Shown here piece by piece: positions 16,745 to 28,907 of a stretch of 64,000 bases of DNA (position 1 is the first letter of the stretch; every line of letters starts with the position of its first letter). The notes below the pieces were generated by a model that worked only from the letters and a program-made list of their open reading frames with translations, made no database searches and was not told the DNA's origin. The stretch comes from JACVRX01 sp963819885 (GTDB taxonomy: Bacteria > Actinomycetota > Actinomycetes > Jiangellales > Jiangellaceae), in NCBI GenBank assembly GCA_963819885.1, contig CAWFXV010000011.1, positions 1-64,000 of the forward strand. The letters are read 5' to 3'. Made by a program: the position numbers and the translations under genes.

Positions 16745-18028
16745 ATGACCGATGCCAGGCCTTTCGGGCAGCCCTTCTGGGGCCCGGACTTCTCCGCGCT
16801 GCAGGCCGAGGACCCGGAGATCGCCAGCGTCGTGCTCGGCGAGCTCAGCCGGCTGCGTGGTGGGCTGCAGCTGATCGCCAGCGAAAACCTGACCTCGCCG
16901 GCCGTCCTGGCCGCGCTCGGCTCGACGTTGTCGAACAAGTACGCCGAGGGCTACCCGGGGCGCCGGTATTACGGCGGCTGCGCGGAGGTAGACCGGGCCG
17001 AGGAGCTGGGCATCGCCCGCGCAAAGGAGCTGTTCGGCGCCGAACATGCCAACATGCAGCCGCACTCCGGCGCCAGTGCCAACCTGGCCGCGTACGCGGC
17101 CTTCACTGTTCCGGGCGACACCGTACTCGCCATGTCCCTGCCCCATGGCGGCCACCTGACCCACGGATCCAAGGTCAACTTCTCCGGCAAGTGGTTCGAC
17201 ATAGCTACCTACGGTGTCGACGAGGAGACCGAACTGATCGACTACGACCAGGTCCGCGACATCGCCGTCGAGCGTCGGCCCAAGTTGATCATCTGCGGTG
17301 CTACGGCCTATCCGCGGCTGATCGACTTCGCCGCCTTCCGCGAGATTGCTGACGAGGTCGGCGCGATCCTCATGGTCGATGCCGCTCATTTCATCGGCTT
17401 GGTCGCAGGGAAAGCCATCCCCAGCCCGGTGCCGTACGCGGATGTGGTCACGTTGACGACCCACAAAGTGCTGCGCGGCCCGCGCGGCGGGATGATCGTG
17501 TGCAAGGAAGAGCACGCCAAGAAGATCGACAAGGCGGTGTTCCCGTTCAGCCAGGGCGGCCCGCTGATGCACGCGGTTGCGGCGAAAGCAGTCGCGCTGC
17601 GGGAGGCGCTGGCGCCGGAGTTCCAGACCTACGCGCGGCAGGTCATCGCCAACTGCCAGGCGCTGGCCGACGGTCTGGCGGCAGAAGGCATGCGGCCGGT
17701 GTCAGGCGGCACCGACACCCACTTGTCGCTGATCGACCTGCGCCCGCTCGGCGTCACCGGCGCCGAGGCCGAGACACGCTGCGACGCCGCACGGATCACG
17801 CTGAACAAGAACGCCATCCCGTTCGATCCGCAGCCGCCCATGACGGCGTCGGGTATCCGAGTCGGCACGCCGTCGGTCACCACCCAGGGCATGACCGAGG
17901 GCGACATGAAAGAGGTCGCCTCGATGATTGCCCGAGCGGTGCGTGATACCGACGGCAGCGCGGCCGCCGAGATCGGCGCTGCCGTGTCTGCACTGGTCGA
18001 CAAGCACCCGGCATACCCGCGCGACTAG
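16745..18028 (+). CDS. glyA: Serine hydroxymethyltransferase
   Basis: PLP enzyme of 427 residues that interconverts serine and glycine while loading tetrahydrofolate with a one-carbon unit. The family motif ENLTSPAVL follows near residue 40, EGYPGRRYYGGC is in the substrate site, and the PLP lysine is K241 in TTHKVLRGPRGG. The length is typical. ATG at 16745 follows a GGGAG ribosome binding site. Downstream is the WecA-like gene, 5 bp away. Confidence 0.96.
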   Translation: MTDARPFGQPFWGPDFSALQAEDPEIASVVLGELSRLRGGLQLIASENLTSPAVLAALGSTLSNKYAEGYPGRRYYGGCAEVDRAEELGIARAKELFGAEHANMQPHSGASANLAAYAAFTVPGDTVLAMSLPHGGHLTHGSKVNFSGKWFDIATYGVDEETELIDYDQVRDIAVERRPKLIICGATAYPRLIDFAAFREIADEVGAILMVDAAHFIGLVAGKAIPSPVPYADVVTLTTHKVLRGPRGGMIVCKEEHAKKIDKAVFPFSQGGPLMHAVAAKAVALREALAPEFQTYARQVIANCQALADGLAAEGMRPVSGGTDTHLSLIDLRPLGVTGAEAETRCDAARITLNKNAIPFDPQPPMTASGIRVGTPSVTTQGMTEGDMKEVASMIARAVRDTDGSAAAEIGAAVSALVDKHPAYPRD

Positions 18029-18033
18029 GGCCT

Positions 18034-19137
18034 GTGCGCGAATACCTGCTGACCCTGCTGGTCGCCGCCGGCGCCACCTACCTGTTGGTCGCGCTCACCG
18101 GGAAGATCGCCTATGTCGTCGGGGCGGTTCCGCCGACCCGTGACCGCGACGTCCACCGGGCACCGGTTCCACGCCTGGGCGGCCTGGCCATGCTCGGTGG
18201 CCTGCTGGCGGCCATGTTGGTCGCGAGCTACCTGCCCCGGATGAGCGAGCGCGTCTTCGAGCAATCCAATGACGCACAAGCGCTGGTCACGGCGGCGGCG
18301 GTCATCTGCCTGGTGGGCGTCGCGGACGACATCTGGGGGCTCTCGGCACTGGCCAAGTTCGCCGGCCAGCTGCTCGCCGGCGGGCTGCTGGTGGTGCAGG
18401 GCGTCCAGCTGTTCTGGTTGCCCACCCCGTCGGGGGGAACGTTGGCGCTGGACCAGACCCAGGGCGCAGTCCTCACCGTGCTTCTCGTGGTGGCCACCGC
18501 CAACGCAGTGAACTTCGTCGACGGTCTGGACGGCCTGGCTGCGGGCGTCGTCGGGATCGGGGCGGCTGCGTTCTTCAGCTACGCCTACCTGCTGGCGGTA
18601 GAGGGGGGCTTCTCCCGGCTCACCACCTCGGCACTGATCACCGCGGTGCTCTGCGGCATGTGCGCAGGATTCCTGCCGCACAACGTGCACCCGGCCCGGA
18701 ACTTCATGGGGGACTCGGGCTCGATGTTGATCGGGCTGCTCCTCGCGGCCGGATCGATCAGCTTGACCGGCTCCTTCCCGACGACGCCAGAAAGTGCCAC
18801 GTTCCTGCTGGCGCTGCTGCCGCTGCTGCTTCCGCTGGCCGTCATCGCATTGCCGTTCACCGACCTGCTGATGGCCGTGCTCCGACGAACCCGCGCCGGC
18901 CGGTCGGTGTTTGCACCGGACAAGCAACACCTACATCACCGCCTGCTGGAGATCGGACACTCACACGGACGAGCGGTCTTCCTGATGTGGGTCTGGGCTG
19001 CGCTGGTGTCCTTCGGCCTGGTTGTGATCGCGCTCGTCGGCGGCTGGACGGCACCGGTCGTGATCGGATTGGCCGTCGTCCTCACCGTGCTCGTCACCAC
19101 CGGCCATCCCCGTGCTCTGCTCGGGAACAGCCGCTGA
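18034..19137 (+). CDS. WecA-like polyprenyl-phosphate GlcNAc-1-phosphate transferase
   Basis: Integral membrane transferase of 367 residues (MraY/WecA family) with about ten hydrophobic helices. It moves an N-acetylaminosugar-1-phosphate from a UDP-sugar to a polyprenyl phosphate and so starts cell-wall polysaccharide or arabinogalactan-type linker synthesis. Conserved cytoplasmic motifs are present: VADDIWGL, NFVDGLDGLAAG, NFMGDSGSML and the basic H-motif KQHLHHRLL. Actinobacteria often place it just before the ATP synthase operon. GTG start at 18034; its stop overlaps the next start (TGATG). Confidence 0.9.
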   Translation: MREYLLTLLVAAGATYLLVALTGKIAYVVGAVPPTRDRDVHRAPVPRLGGLAMLGGLLAAMLVASYLPRMSERVFEQSNDAQALVTAAAVICLVGVADDIWGLSALAKFAGQLLAGGLLVVQGVQLFWLPTPSGGTLALDQTQGAVLTVLLVVATANAVNFVDGLDGLAAGVVGIGAAAFFSYAYLLAVEGGFSRLTTSALITAVLCGMCAGFLPHNVHPARNFMGDSGSMLIGLLLAAGSISLTGSFPTTPESATFLLALLPLLLPLAVIALPFTDLLMAVLRRTRAGRSVFAPDKQHLHHRLLEIGHSHGRAVFLMWVWAALVSFGLVVIALVGGWTAPVVIGLAVVLTVLVTTGHPRALLGNSR

Positions 19138-19544
19138 TGACCGGCTTCGCCGCAGCCTCGGCCAAGGTTCGACGGCCCCAAGCGGCCGCACGCTGGGCGA
19201 CCGTCGTCGTCGGCGCGACCTGCTCGATCGTGGCGTGGTTCGCGGTCGGTGCCGACGGCGCCGCCTCGGCGGCAATCGGGACGGTCATCGTCGTCGGCTT
19301 CTTCTGGAGCGGGACGCTCCCCGTGGTGCTGACCGACAGTGCGCGGCTCGGCGCAGGAGCCGGGTTGGCTCTGCTGCTGCTCACCTACACGTTGCGGCTC
19401 GCCGTGGTCCTCCTTCTCCTGCGGCTGCTCGGTCGCGCCGACATCGTCGACCGACGCTGGCTCGGCGGCACGGTCATCGTCTGTGCGCTGACCTGGACCG
19501 CGGTGCACGTCGGCGCCGCAACGCGTGGCCGGCGCGGCGCGTGA
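19137..19544 (+). CDS. AtpI-like membrane protein
   Basis: A 135-residue protein with four hydrophobic segments (about 20-38, 42-60, 70-95, 108-128), matching the small ATP synthase protein I type often encoded at the head of atp operons, where it assists c-ring assembly or cation supply. The ATG at 19137 overlaps the stop of the WecA-like gene. Assignment rests on topology and position more than on sequence motifs. Confidence 0.7.
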   Translation: MTGFAAASAKVRRPQAAARWATVVVGATCSIVAWFAVGADGAASAAIGTVIVVGFFWSGTLPVVLTDSARLGAGAGLALLLLTYTLRLAVVLLLLRLLGRADIVDRRWLGGTVIVCALTWTAVHVGAATRGRRGA

Positions 19545-19551
19545 GGCCACC

Positions 19552-19821
19552 ATGACACCCGAGGGGCCCGATCCCGGCGACGAGCGGCCGGTGGACACGC
19601 CTGCGGAATCCGACGCGGAGTCGGCGGCGGATCAAACCAGGCGCGATCAGAACAGCGCGTGGGACGCCTTCAGCCTGATCGCCGCCGGGGTTGCGTTCTG
19701 GGGCGGTGTGGGGTGGCTGCTCTCCGAATGGCTCGACAACCGCCTGTTCCTGATGTTCGGGATCCTGCTCGGCGCTTTCGGCGCGCTGTACCTGGTCTGG
19801 GTCCGCTACGGTAAGCCCTGA
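19552..19821 (+). CDS. AtpZ/AtpI-family protein
   Basis: An 89-residue protein: an acidic, disordered N-terminus (about 1-35) then two membrane helices with the pattern WDAFSLIAAGVAFWGGVGWLL and LFLMFGILLGAFGALYLVW, typical of the AtpZ/AtpI family that accompanies F-type ATP synthase operons and is thought to help c-ring assembly or Mg/Ca uptake. The ATG at 19552 is preferred over an in-frame GTG at 19525 inside the previous gene. Confidence 0.8.
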   Translation: MTPEGPDPGDERPVDTPAESDAESAADQTRRDQNSAWDAFSLIAAGVAFWGGVGWLLSEWLDNRLFLMFGILLGAFGALYLVWVRYGKP

Positions 19822-19886
19822 TCACGAAGCCCCCCGCGAACGCGCCGCCATGCTTGAGAGAAGCAACGCGTCGAGAGAAGGACCCC

Positions 19887-20672
19887 GTGAGCGCCTGGAT
19901 GATCGCCCTGCCGTCGTCGGAGGAGTTCCACAGTCCTGGGCCCGCCGACTTCGAGTTCCCGCCGTTCGTCGCCGGGATCACCAAGCCGATGCTGATCGTT
20001 GTGGTGGGCACGATCCTGATCGGGCTGTTCTTCTTCCTGGCCGTCCGCCGCGTGAGCATCGTTCCCGGCAAGCTGCAGTTCGCCGCCGAAGGCTTCTACG
20101 GGTTCGTTCGCAACTCGATCGCGACCGACGCGATCGGACGCGAAGGCATCAAATACGTGCCCTACCTCGCCACCGCGTTCGCGTTCCTGATCACCATGAA
20201 CATCGCCGGCATCGTTCCGTTCGCGCAGTTCCCGGCCTCGGCCCGGATCGCCATCCCGATGTTCCTCGCGCTGATCACGTGGGTCATCTACAACTACGTC
20301 GGCATCAAGCGGCAGGGTTTCGGCGGCTACTTCAAGAACATGATGTTCCCGGCTGGCGTGCCTGCGGTCATCTATCCGATCCTTGCGCCGATCGAGTTCC
20401 TTTCGACCGTCGTGTTCCGGCCGATCACACTCACCCTCCGTCTCACGTTCAACATGTTCGCCGGCCACTTGGTCTTGCTGCTGTGCATCCTCGGCGGAGA
20501 GTTCCTGCTGCTGCACGTGGGCGGGCTGATCGGTTACTCCGCCGGTGCTGTTGCCATTCTGTTCGGCATCGTCATGACCTTCTTCGAGGGATTCATACAA
20601 CTCCTGCAGGCGTACGTCTTTGTTCTGCTCTCCGCCATCTACATCGGCGGCGCTTTGACCCACGATCACTGA
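19887..20672 (+). CDS. atpB: F-type ATP synthase subunit a
   Basis: The membrane stator subunit of 261 residues that forms the proton half-channels against the c-ring. Six hydrophobic helices are visible. The essential Arg lies in LTLRLTFNMFAGH in the fifth helix, and the last helix has FEGFIQLLQAYVFVLLSAIY. I chose GTG at 19887, which follows GAGAGAAGGA at ideal spacing; an upstream ATG at 19854 would add 11 charged residues. Confidence 0.95.
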   Translation: MSAWMIALPSSEEFHSPGPADFEFPPFVAGITKPMLIVVVGTILIGLFFFLAVRRVSIVPGKLQFAAEGFYGFVRNSIATDAIGREGIKYVPYLATAFAFLITMNIAGIVPFAQFPASARIAIPMFLALITWVIYNYVGIKRQGFGGYFKNMMFPAGVPAVIYPILAPIEFLSTVVFRPITLTLRLTFNMFAGHLVLLLCILGGEFLLLHVGGLIGYSAGAVAILFGIVMTFFEGFIQLLQAYVFVLLSAIYIGGALTHDH

Positions 20673-20700
20673 GCACGACCCACCCAGGAAAGGACGAAGG

Positions 20701-20904
20701 ATGGAAGGCTCCCTGAACATGGTCGGCTACGGCCTCGCGGCCATCGGCCCCGGCGTCGGCATCGGCCTGATCTTCGCCGCCTACATCAACGGCGTTGCCC
20801 GCCAGCCGGAGGCTCGCAGCGTGCTGCAGGGCATCGCGATCCTGGGCTTCGCACTGGCTGAGGCGCTGGCGATCATCGGTATCGGCCTCGCGTTCGCGCT
20901 CTAG
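20701..20904 (+). CDS. atpE: F-type ATP synthase subunit c
   Basis: A 67-residue hairpin of two membrane helices that forms the rotor ring. The ion-binding carboxylate is Glu54 in FALAEALAII, and the polar loop is ARQPEA. No second Gln or Ser pattern of Na+-type rings is obvious, so protons are the likely coupling ion. AAAGGACGAAGG precedes the ATG. Confidence 0.96.
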   Translation: MEGSLNMVGYGLAAIGPGVGIGLIFAAYINGVARQPEARSVLQGIAILGFALAEALAIIGIGLAFAL

Positions 20905-20906
20905 CC

Positions 20907-21500
20907 ATGTCCGGGTGGATCGCGTCGGCGGCTCTTCTTGCCCAGGAGGCGGAGGCGGAGGAGCCGAGCCCGCTAATGCCGCACCTGTCCGAGCTGATCG
21001 TCGGACTGGTCGCCTTCGCTCTGCTGTTCTTCTTCCTGAGCCGAACGGTCTTCCCGATGTTCGAGAAGACCTACGCCGAGCGTACGGCTGCCATCGAGGG
21101 TGGCATGAAGCAGGCCGAAGAAGCACAAGCGGAGGCTCAGCAGGCGCTGGAGGAGTACCGCCGGCAGCTGGCCGACGCACGCGGCGAGGCATCTCGGATC
21201 CGGGAGGAGGCCCGGACCCAGGGGACCGCCATCCTCGCGGAGATGCGGGACAACGCGCAGGCAGAGTCGGACCGGATCACCGCGCGGGCGCACGCCCAGA
21301 TCGCGGCTGAGCGCGAACAGGTAGTGCGGTCCTTGCGGGCGGAGGTGGGCACACTGGCCACCGAGCTCGCCGGCCGGGTCGTCGGTGAGTCGCTCGAGGA
21401 CGATGCCCGCTCGCAGCGGGTGGTGGAGCGCTTCCTGGCGGAGCTGGAGACCAGCGAGGCGTCGGGCAACGGCGCCGGGCCGGCCGACCGGGAGGCCTGA
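20907..21500 (+). CDS. atpF: F-type ATP synthase subunit b
   Basis: Peripheral stalk subunit of 197 residues: one membrane helix at about residues 28-50 (ELIVGLVAFALLFFFLS) followed by a long charged coiled coil rich in Ala, Glu, Gln and Arg to the C-terminus. The ATG at 20907 starts 2 bp after the atpE stop, and its own stop overlaps the atpH start by 1 bp. Confidence 0.95.
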   Translation: MSGWIASAALLAQEAEAEEPSPLMPHLSELIVGLVAFALLFFFLSRTVFPMFEKTYAERTAAIEGGMKQAEEAQAEAQQALEEYRRQLADARGEASRIREEARTQGTAILAEMRDNAQAESDRITARAHAQIAAEREQVVRSLRAEVGTLATELAGRVVGESLEDDARSQRVVERFLAELETSEASGNGAGPADREA

Positions 21501-22332
21501 TGCAAGGACCCAGTCGGGAGGCGCACAAGGCACTTGCCGTGCGGGTCGACGACGTGCTCGGCGGTACCGGCGACGGTGCCGCACAGCGAGCGACGTCGAT
21601 CGGCGATGCCTTGTTCACCGTGGCCGGGCTGCTATCGGCACAGCCCGCGGTGCGTCGGGCGCTGACCGATCCGGGCCGCTCGCCGGACGACCGCGCGGCG
21701 CTGGCGCGCCGGTTGTTCGGCGACCGGATCGATCCCGCCGCTGCTGAACTCGTGCAGGCGGCCGTCGCGGGAGCGCTGGCACGGACCTCGCGACCTGATC
21801 TCGGCGGTCGACGAGTTCGGCGTTGTTGCCCACCTTGCCGCCGCGGAGGCGCAACGGCCGGCTGGACCGCGTCGAGGACGAGCTGTTCCGCTTCGGCCAG
21901 GTCTTGCACGCAACTCCCGACCTGCGTGCTGCGTTGCTCGACCAAGCGGCGCCGGAGCAGGCCCGTCGCGACCTGGTCCGTCGGCTGCTGGCCGATCAAG
22001 CCTCGGCCGAGACCGTCAGCCTGGTCGAGCACGCTGTGCTCACCTCCCGGGACCGGCGGCTCGAGCCTGCCGTGGACCGGATCATCGAGCTCGCGGCACA
22101 ACGGCGGCAGCGCCGGGTTGCCGTCGTGCGCGTGGCATCCGCCCTGAGCCAGCAGCATCGGGACCGGCTGGAGAGCGCATTGGCCGCACAGGCCGGCGGC
22201 CCGGTTCGGCTCAACGTCGTCGTCGATCCTGACCTGGTCGGCGGGGTCAAAGTCGAGATCGGCGACGACGTCGTCGACGGCACCGTCCAAAACCGGATCG
22301 CCGAGCTGCAACGCCGGCTGGGCGAGCAGTGA
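21500..22332 (+). pseudogene. atpH: F-type ATP synthase subunit delta, frameshifted twice in this sequence
   Basis: The delta subunit links the b stalk to the top of F1. The reading frame is coherent only if it changes twice. It starts at 21500 (MQGPSREAHKALAVRV), shifts near 21785 so that ALART continues as RDLISAVDEFGVVAHLAAAEA, and shifts again near 21836 to continue as NGRLDRVEDELFRFGQVL through to the stop at 22332. Each shift is repaired by removing one base. Restored length is about 276 residues, normal for actinobacterial delta subunits. Since the neighbouring atp genes are intact and the subunit is normally indispensable, sequence error is more likely than decay. Confidence 0.88.
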
Positions 22333-22426
22333 CAATGGAGCTACGAGCCGAGACGAAGCGTTGCGGAGTCGAGGCGGAGTGCGACCAGATGAATAGACGG
22401 TTTGACCAATGCGCAGGGGAGCGACC

Positions 22427-24115
<1,689 letters not shown>

Positions 24116-24156
24116 TAACACGTCCGGACGTGGAGCAGAGGGGAGGTCGTTAGCCG

Positions 24157-25139
24157 ATGGGAGCGGAACTGCGGGTCCTCCGGCGGCGGATTCGCTCCGT
24201 CGAGTCCACGAAGAAGATCACCCGAGCTCAGGAGTTGATCGCCGCCTCCCGGATCATCAAGGCTCAACAGCGGGCGGAGGCAGCGCGCCCGTATACCCGA
24301 GCCTTGGTGACCGCGCTGGAAGCCGCTGCGGCAACGGCCAAGCTGGACAACCCGCTGCTCGAAGGCATCGGTGCGCCACAGCGTTCGGCAGTACTCGTCG
24401 TCACCAGCGACCGGGGGTTCGCCGGCGCTTATTCGGCGAACGTGATCCGGCAGAGTGAGGCCCTCACCGGTCTGCTGGTCGAGCAAGGCCAGCAGGTCAT
24501 CCCCTACGTCGTCGGCCAGAAAGGCGCCACCTGGTTCCGCTTCCGCGGCCGCGAGGTAGGCGGCGAATACACCGGCTTCACCGGGACCCCCTCGTACACC
24601 GACGCACGCAGTATCGCCGACGACGTGCTCGAGGCCATCAACGCGCCGACCGACGAGGGCGGCGTCGACGAGATCCACCTGGTGTCGACCCATTTCGTCA
24701 ACATGGTGACCCAGGAGGTACGTGCCAGGCGGCTGCTGCCGATCGTCGTGGAAGACGTGCCTGAGCCGTTGCACCGAGCGGAGGCTGGGGCGGTCCGCAC
24801 CAGCGAGGGCGTGAGCGGCAGCCAGACCGACGCGCCGGCGAGCGGCAGTGGTGACGAGACCCTGCCGCTCTACGAGTTCGAGCCCTCGTCGGACGAGGTA
24901 CTCGACGCGCTGCTGCCGCAATACGCCGGGAACCTCATCTACACGGCGCTGCTCGACGCGGCGGCCTCGGAGTGGGCGGCCCGCCGACGGGCGATGAAGT
25001 CGGCGACCGACAACGCGACCGAGTTGCAGCAGGAGTACACCCGGCTGGCCAACCAGGCCCGCCAGGCCGAGATCACCCAGGAGATCAGCGAGATCGTCGG
25101 CGGCGCGGACGCGCTCGCCACGGCGGCCGCGGGGAGCGA

Positions 25140-25143
<4 letters not shown>
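24157..25143 (+). CDS. atpG: F-type ATP synthase subunit gamma
   Basis: The central rotor shaft, 328 residues. The N-terminal helix begins MGAELRVLRRRIRSVESTKKIT, the usual start, and the C-terminal helix carries AMKSATDNATELQQEYTRLANQARQAEIT. The central insert around residues 205-235, rich in Ser, Gly and Asp, is a feature of actinobacterial gamma subunits. GAGGTCG precedes the ATG. Its stop overlaps the expected atpD start at 25140. Confidence 0.95.
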
Positions 25144-26602
<1,459 letters not shown>

Positions 26603-26745
26603 GGCTCTGTGGAGTCGTCGGAGCGTGGCCCCTCCTCCCCTTCCAGTCGCCCTTCTGCCCGAGGTGAAGTGAGATTTGCGGAGCCGCTGCGAGTTGCCGG
26701 TATTCTCTGCCGCACCCACGATCCACGTTTGCTCGAGGAGAGCCT

Positions 26746-27114
26746 GTGGCAGGCGAACTGCGCGTCGAACTGGTGGCCGCCGAACGTAAGGTCTGGTCCG
26801 GCGAGGCGACGATCGTCATCACGAGGACGACCGAGGGCGACATCGGGATCATGCCCGGGCACGCGCCAGTGCTCGGGCTGCTCGTCACCGGCCTGGTAAC
26901 GATCCGCAGCACGAACGGTGAAGAAGTGACCGCCGCGGTCCATGGCGGCTTCCTCTCCGTGGCTGACGACGTCGTGTCCATCCTGGCCGAGGTAGCGGAA
27001 CTGGCTGACGAGATCGACGTCAAACGGGCCGAGGCCGCCTTGGCCCAGGCGGGTGATGACGCCGACGCCGTCCGCAGAGCGGAGACTCGGCTGCGCGCCG
27101 CCGGGGCCCGCTGA
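26746..27114 (+). CDS. atpC: F-type ATP synthase subunit epsilon
   Basis: The regulatory subunit at the foot of the rotor, 122 residues: an N-terminal beta sandwich (about 1-85, with GDIGIMPGHAPVLG) and a C-terminal helical hairpin (DEIDVKRAEAALAQAG). The GTG start at 26746 is preceded by GAGGAG at about 5 nt. The 143-bp gap after atpD shows no clear signal. Confidence 0.94.
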   Translation: MAGELRVELVAAERKVWSGEATIVITRTTEGDIGIMPGHAPVLGLLVTGLVTIRSTNGEEVTAAVHGGFLSVADDVVSILAEVAELADEIDVKRAEAALAQAGDDADAVRRAETRLRAAGAR

Positions 27115-27141
27115 ACAAGGCGGTTGGGGAGGGCGTCGGCG

Positions 27142-27582
27142 ATGGGGGTGCTCGAATGGGTCGCCGTCGTCATCGCCGTCGTTGTCCTGGTGACCGTGCT
27201 GGCTTTGGGTGGGCTGTTCCTTCGCCGACGAATACTTCAGCGAGAAGGCGGCGGCTTCGACATGTGCCTACGGACCGGCCGCAACGGCTGGGGCGGCGGC
27301 TGGGTCTTCGGGATCGGCCGGTATCGCGGCGACGACGTGGAATGGTTTCGGACGTTCAGCTACGGTGCGCGCCCCAAGTGGTCGTCGCCACGCTCCGACC
27401 TCAACGTCACCGACCGCCGGGCTCCCGATCCTGAGGAAGCGTATGACCTGCCGGCAGGTCACATCGTTTTCGTCTGCGAGGCAGGCGATCGGAGGCTGGA
27501 GGTGTCCATGAGCGAGGCCGCGTCGATGGCGTTCCTGGCCTGGCTGGAGGCGGCTCCGCCCGGAGAGCACCTGGTCGGGTAG
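27142..27582 (+). CDS. DUF2550 family membrane-anchored protein
   Basis: A 146-residue protein with one N-terminal membrane helix (about 5-25, WVAVVIAVVVLVTVLALGGL) and a soluble cytoplasmic domain containing the pattern CLRTGRNGWGGGWVFGIGRY, which I recognise as the DUF2550 family. These proteins sit between atpC and murA in many actinobacteria and have no established function. The ATG at 27142 is preferred to a start 18 bp upstream. Confidence 0.85.
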   Translation: MGVLEWVAVVIAVVVLVTVLALGGLFLRRRILQREGGGFDMCLRTGRNGWGGGWVFGIGRYRGDDVEWFRTFSYGARPKWSSPRSDLNVTDRRAPDPEEAYDLPAGHIVFVCEAGDRRLEVSMSEAASMAFLAWLEAAPPGEHLVG

Positions 27583-27632
27583 CCCAACCGCCGACACCCT
27601 GAGCCGGGTCGGTGCCATGACAAGATGCCCCG

Positions 27633-28907
27633 ATGGACCGATTCCGGGTGACCGGTGGGACGTCCCTGCGCGGGGAGGTCCGCGTGGCGGGCGCCAAGAA
27701 CAGCGCGCTCAAGCTCATGGCCAGTGCGCTGCTCGCGCAGGGCCCAACGGTTCTGCGAGACGTTCCCGCGATCACCGACGTCGACTACATGGCCGACCTG
27801 TTGCGCCGCCTCGGCGCAGACGTCCGACGCGACGGCAGCACGGTGGTCGTCGACGTGCCCTCCCAGGTCAGCTTCGCCGCTCCTTATCACCTGGTGCGAC
27901 GACTGCGGGCCTCGATCTGTGTACTCGGACCGTTGTTGGCCCGGTGTGGAGCGGCCGACGTCGCACTCCCCGGTGGCGACGCCATCGGATCGCGTGGGTT
28001 GGGGATGCATCTCGCCGGGCTGGAGAAGTTGGGTGCGACGGTTTCAGTCGAGCACGGTTTCGTCCTCGCCCGAGCACCTCGTGGCCTGCACGGCGCCAAC
28101 ATCTGGCTGGACTTCCCCAGCGTCGGAGCGACCGAGAATCTGGTCACCGCGGCGACCTTGGCTTCCGGCACGACGGTCATCGACAACGTCGCACGTGAGC
28201 CGGAGATCGTCGACATCTGCCGGTTGTTGAGCCAGATGGGCGCGAAGATCGACGGCTTCGGCACATCGACCCTACGGATCGAGGGCGTCGAAGGGCTGAG
28301 CCCGACCGAGCACACGACGGTACCCGACCGCATCGTGACCGGCACCTGGGCGATCGCCGCCGTCATGACCCGAGGCGACGTCACCGTCCCGAACGGGCGG
28401 GCCGACCACCTAGAGATCGTCCTGGACAAGCTCGCCTACGCGGGGGCCACGATCGATACAGCCGACGAGGGCCTGCGAGTGGCCATGTCCGGACGGCCGC
28501 GGGCGGTCGACGTCGTCACGCTGCCGTACCCGGGTTTCCCGACCGACCTCCAGCCGATGGTGGTCGCCCTCAATGCCGTGTCCGAGGGCACGGCGATGGT
28601 CACCGAGAACGTCTACGAGGCCCGGTTCATGTTCGTCAACGAACTCGCGCGTCTCGGCGCCGACGTGCGCACCGATGGGCATCACGCGGTGGCGAACGGC
28701 CGGCCGCGCCTGTCAGCGGCGCCAGTGGTGGCACCCGATATCCGAGCCGGTGCCGGTCTGGTGCTGGCCGGACTCGTGGCCGAGGGGGAGACACTGGTTT
28801 CCGGGGTACACCACATCGACCGCGGCTACCCCGACTTCGCTGGCGAGCTGAACGCGCTCGGGGCCGACGTCGTCCGCGAACCAGACCCGGACCACTACGA
28901 GGACTGA
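27633..28907 (+). CDS. murA: UDP-N-acetylglucosamine 1-carboxyvinyltransferase, Cys-to-Asp variant
   Basis: First committed step of peptidoglycan synthesis: transfer of enolpyruvate from PEP to UDP-GlcNAc. The 424-residue protein has the EPSP-synthase-type fold with Lys22 in GAKNSALK and RASICVLGPLLARCG. The catalytic loop, normally PGGC-A-I-G, reads PGGDAIG, with Asp116 at the position of E. coli Cys115. The same change in mycobacterial and chlamydial MurA prevents fosfomycin alkylation, so intrinsic fosfomycin resistance is predicted. Its stop overlaps the next start (TGATG). Confidence 0.96.
   Translation: MDRFRVTGGTSLRGEVRVAGAKNSALKLMASALLAQGPTVLRDVPAITDVDYMADLLRRLGADVRRDGSTVVVDVPSQVSFAAPYHLVRRLRASICVLGPLLARCGAADVALPGGDAIGSRGLGMHLAGLEKLGATVSVEHGFVLARAPRGLHGANIWLDFPSVGATENLVTAATLASGTTVIDNVAREPEIVDICRLLSQMGAKIDGFGTSTLRIEGVEGLSPTEHTTVPDRIVTGTWAIAAVMTRGDVTVPNGRADHLEIVLDKLAYAGATIDTADEGLRVAMSGRPRAVDVVTLPYPGFPTDLQPMVVALNAVSEGTAMVTENVYEARFMFVNELARLGADVRTDGHHAVANGRPRLSAAPVVAPDIRAGAGLVLAGLVAEGETLVSGVHHIDRGYPDFAGELNALGADVVREPDPDHYED

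Noticed and set aside
21785..21840. Programmed ribosomal frameshift in atpH
   Set aside because: No slippery heptamer or downstream structure is evident, two shifts would be needed, and similar breaks occur in unrelated genes.
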